From the NCBI GenBank assembly GCA_003024985.2, contig PXIH01S0001811.1: 19,497 nucleotides of DNA. One strand, 5' to 3'. Position numbers and translations under genes: made by a program. Below, one piece after another: positions 17,601-19,497 of this stretch. The notes below the pieces were generated by a model. It did not search any database. It was not told the DNA's origin and was given only the letters and a program-made list of their open reading frames with translations. The first letter of the stretch is position 1, and every line of letters begins with the position of its first letter. The DNA is from Euperipatoides rowelli (taxonomy: Eukaryota > Onychophora > Udeonychophora > Euonychophora > Peripatopsidae).

Positions 17601-18078
17601 AAGTTAATTCTTGATTTACATATCTTTGGAATACCACTTAAGAGTTACTACCACTTCTGAAATTTCACGGTCAAATATTTTAAATAACACGGTTTGGAAA
17701 AAAAATAGGATAAAAATAAGATACAGGGTATTGAAAACCTGCCAAAATGAAAAAAATAATTCAGCTTCTAAGCATTTGTTATTGTTATGATAGTCTGAAC
17801 TAAATTAATTCAATTATTTATTTAAACATTTAAATTCTTCGTGGGAATGTTCTACAACCTTTAGCCTAAATTTAAATCCATCCCTCTGCCCAAATCTCCA
17901 GGTACAAAGTTTAACAAATTAAGCTAACAATAGGTTAATAATAGTGAGTAGAATAAAAGAAATGCTGTTTATGTTTTTATTACTTTCCCTAACATTTACA
18001 TTATTTCCTATGGTGAATTTATGTTTGATTTACATGTTTTTGATTTACATAACCCCAGCATAAATCAAGAATTAACTG
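17601..18078. mobile_element. TA-flanked pogo/Tc1-like MITE
   Basis: AGTTAATTCTTGATTTA at 17602-17618 is perfectly inverted at 18061-18077. Including the outermost base, the 18-bp ends differ only at position one (A against C). TA dinucleotides flank both sides (17599-17600 and 18079-18080), as expected for Tc1/mariner/pogo transposition. From the right end on the minus strand the sequence reads CAGTTAATTCTTGATTTATG, then GGGGTTATGTAAATCAAAAAC. This resembles pogo-like ends of the form CAGT..ACTC..GATTTACGCGGGGGTT followed by repeated GTAAATC. The 478-bp element has no transposase frame and is non-autonomous. Confidence 0.75.
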
Positions 18079-18080
18079 TA

Positions 18081-19497
18081 CATATAGGCTAATGAAAGCA
18101 ATTACAAAAAAAAAAAGATACTTTTATCATGGAGCAATAAACAAGGACATTTTATTAATCTCTTCCTTTGAGGAAATTATCGATTTATTTGTATCTAACA
18201 TATTTTTTCTCTCTAAACTTTCCACACAAGATAAGTAAATCTGTTTAACAAATCTAATACTTACAGTATCTTTGATGTACAACAAATAGTAATCTGAACT
18301 TTTCCTCCACTTACTGTATATGTAGACAACATTTATTAATGATAAAAAAAAGTATGTTCGTTATAACAGTCTTGATTATACAAATTCTGTATAACAAAGA
18401 CTGCTCCAAATGGATTAATGAATCTTTTTAAGATTACCTTATTTTTTTTCTTCTAAAATATTAAGATTCATGGTAAATCATAACTTTGACAGGCTATGGA
18501 AATGTAAATATACAATTGCTAAGCATTTCGAGTAGCCTAATTCACAATGCTTTTGTTAATAACCGTAAGACTGTTTAAAAATGTGAGCTACCTGTTTAAA
18601 AATTTTGATAACTTGAAATAATAATTATGCTAAATTACTTAACCAAGAGACAGGGCCGAAAAGAAAAAAAAATGGGTCATTTACCTGTAATAAATGTTTG
18701 AATTGTAAATAAACTACATAATCAGCACAGAAGTTGCTTATCAGATCATGAAGAGCTCCAAAAATGAATTTACTTTTCTTAAAAAAAAATGCTCTAAAAT
18801 TTGGGAAAGTTATGACCAAAACTATATTTTGTTTATTACCCAAAATATAATTAAATAATGCAGGAAAACTTTCATATTATAAAGCAGCTCGATTGCTTTT
18901 AGCTCATTTTAGATGATATTCATTAAAAATTTTCTACTTATGAAAATGACCTGATAAATAATAAAAACTCTCTACTCTTTTTGATAATTTTTTTTTTTTC
19001 ACATTTTATCAGTGCTCACCACCAATCTTTCTAAACAGTTACATTAAGTGTATCATATATGCTTAAGTGCATATACAAATAAATGTACTTATATTGTTTA
19101 TAGTTTTTATGTTATAGTTATAATGATGTAATGTTAGTTTAGTGCGCATGTCAGCCCGTGCAGTCAAGCATGAAGACCAATTGTAAAAGTTATGAAATTA
19201 ATAATATGGCTGCTGTTCTTAAAGTATGTATTTTGTATTTCTCTATTTAGTTCTAATAGTTGTTACACTGAATTGTGATAAGTACTCACTCAGTATTAAA
19301 ATATATACCGGTAATATAGTTTCTCCATCTCATAATTAATAATTATTAATAGCTGAATTATCGTCATTCATATAATAGAAGTCGAATGATACAGTAAGTG
19401 AATAAAATCCAGTAGGCTATAAGCTTTTTATGGCCCTAGTATATTTTTCCATCAACAAACTTTTATAAAAGAGACAACAGTTTTTTTTTTTAATTTT
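18081..19497. other. Intergenic AT-rich sequence to the window end, no gene seen
   Basis: No coding frame is supported; the minus-strand frame at 18625-18843 shows no family pattern. A perfect 16-bp AT palindrome (ATTAATAATTATTAAT) lies at 19335-19350, and TACCGGTA occurs near 19309. Confidence 0.45.

Overview
This is an AT-rich (roughly 70% by eye), gene-poor eukaryotic window with spliceosomal introns and decayed transposons typical of an invertebrate animal. No bacterial operons, RNA genes, CRISPR arrays or intact viruses are visible. The short words TACTGTA/TACAGTA and TAGGCTA/TAGCCTA recur throughout. I associate this word use with crustacean-like genomes, but that placement is a weak inference.

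The one clear host gene is on the + strand. Three coding exons (2893-3555, 10318-10464 and 13847-13996) join in phase 0 across GT-AG introns to encode 319 residues. The C-terminal half follows the pattern of PPP1R35 (Rcd4 in Drosophila), a centriole protein that binds protein phosphatase 1. A Lys-Val-Lys-Phe site in exon 1 fits the PP1-docking RVxF motif. The first coding exon opens at a tandem NAGNAG acceptor in the 5' UTR, so at least one non-coding exon lies further 5' and was not located.

Mobile DNA fills much of the rest. A decayed Penelope-like reverse transcriptase lies antisense at about 1410-2500. A decayed LINE reverse transcriptase lies antisense inside intron 1 (about 4320-5437). 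Intron 2 carries two nested hAT-type DNA elements, each with its own 8-bp target-site duplication (outer 11780-13563, inner 11928-13250). Downstream of the gene is a 478-bp TA-flanked pogo/Tc1-like MITE (17601-18078). Solo hAT-like ends, hairpins and a dispersed 27-bp repeat are also present.

One unexplained item is a minus-strand open frame at 394-648. It starts with an ATG and is broken by a single stop, and its composition looks protein-like. It could be an exon or relic of an unidentified gene. I found no convincing new multi-gene system. The most informative structures are the reconstructed PPP1R35 gene, the nested hAT pair and the unidentified 5' reading frame.
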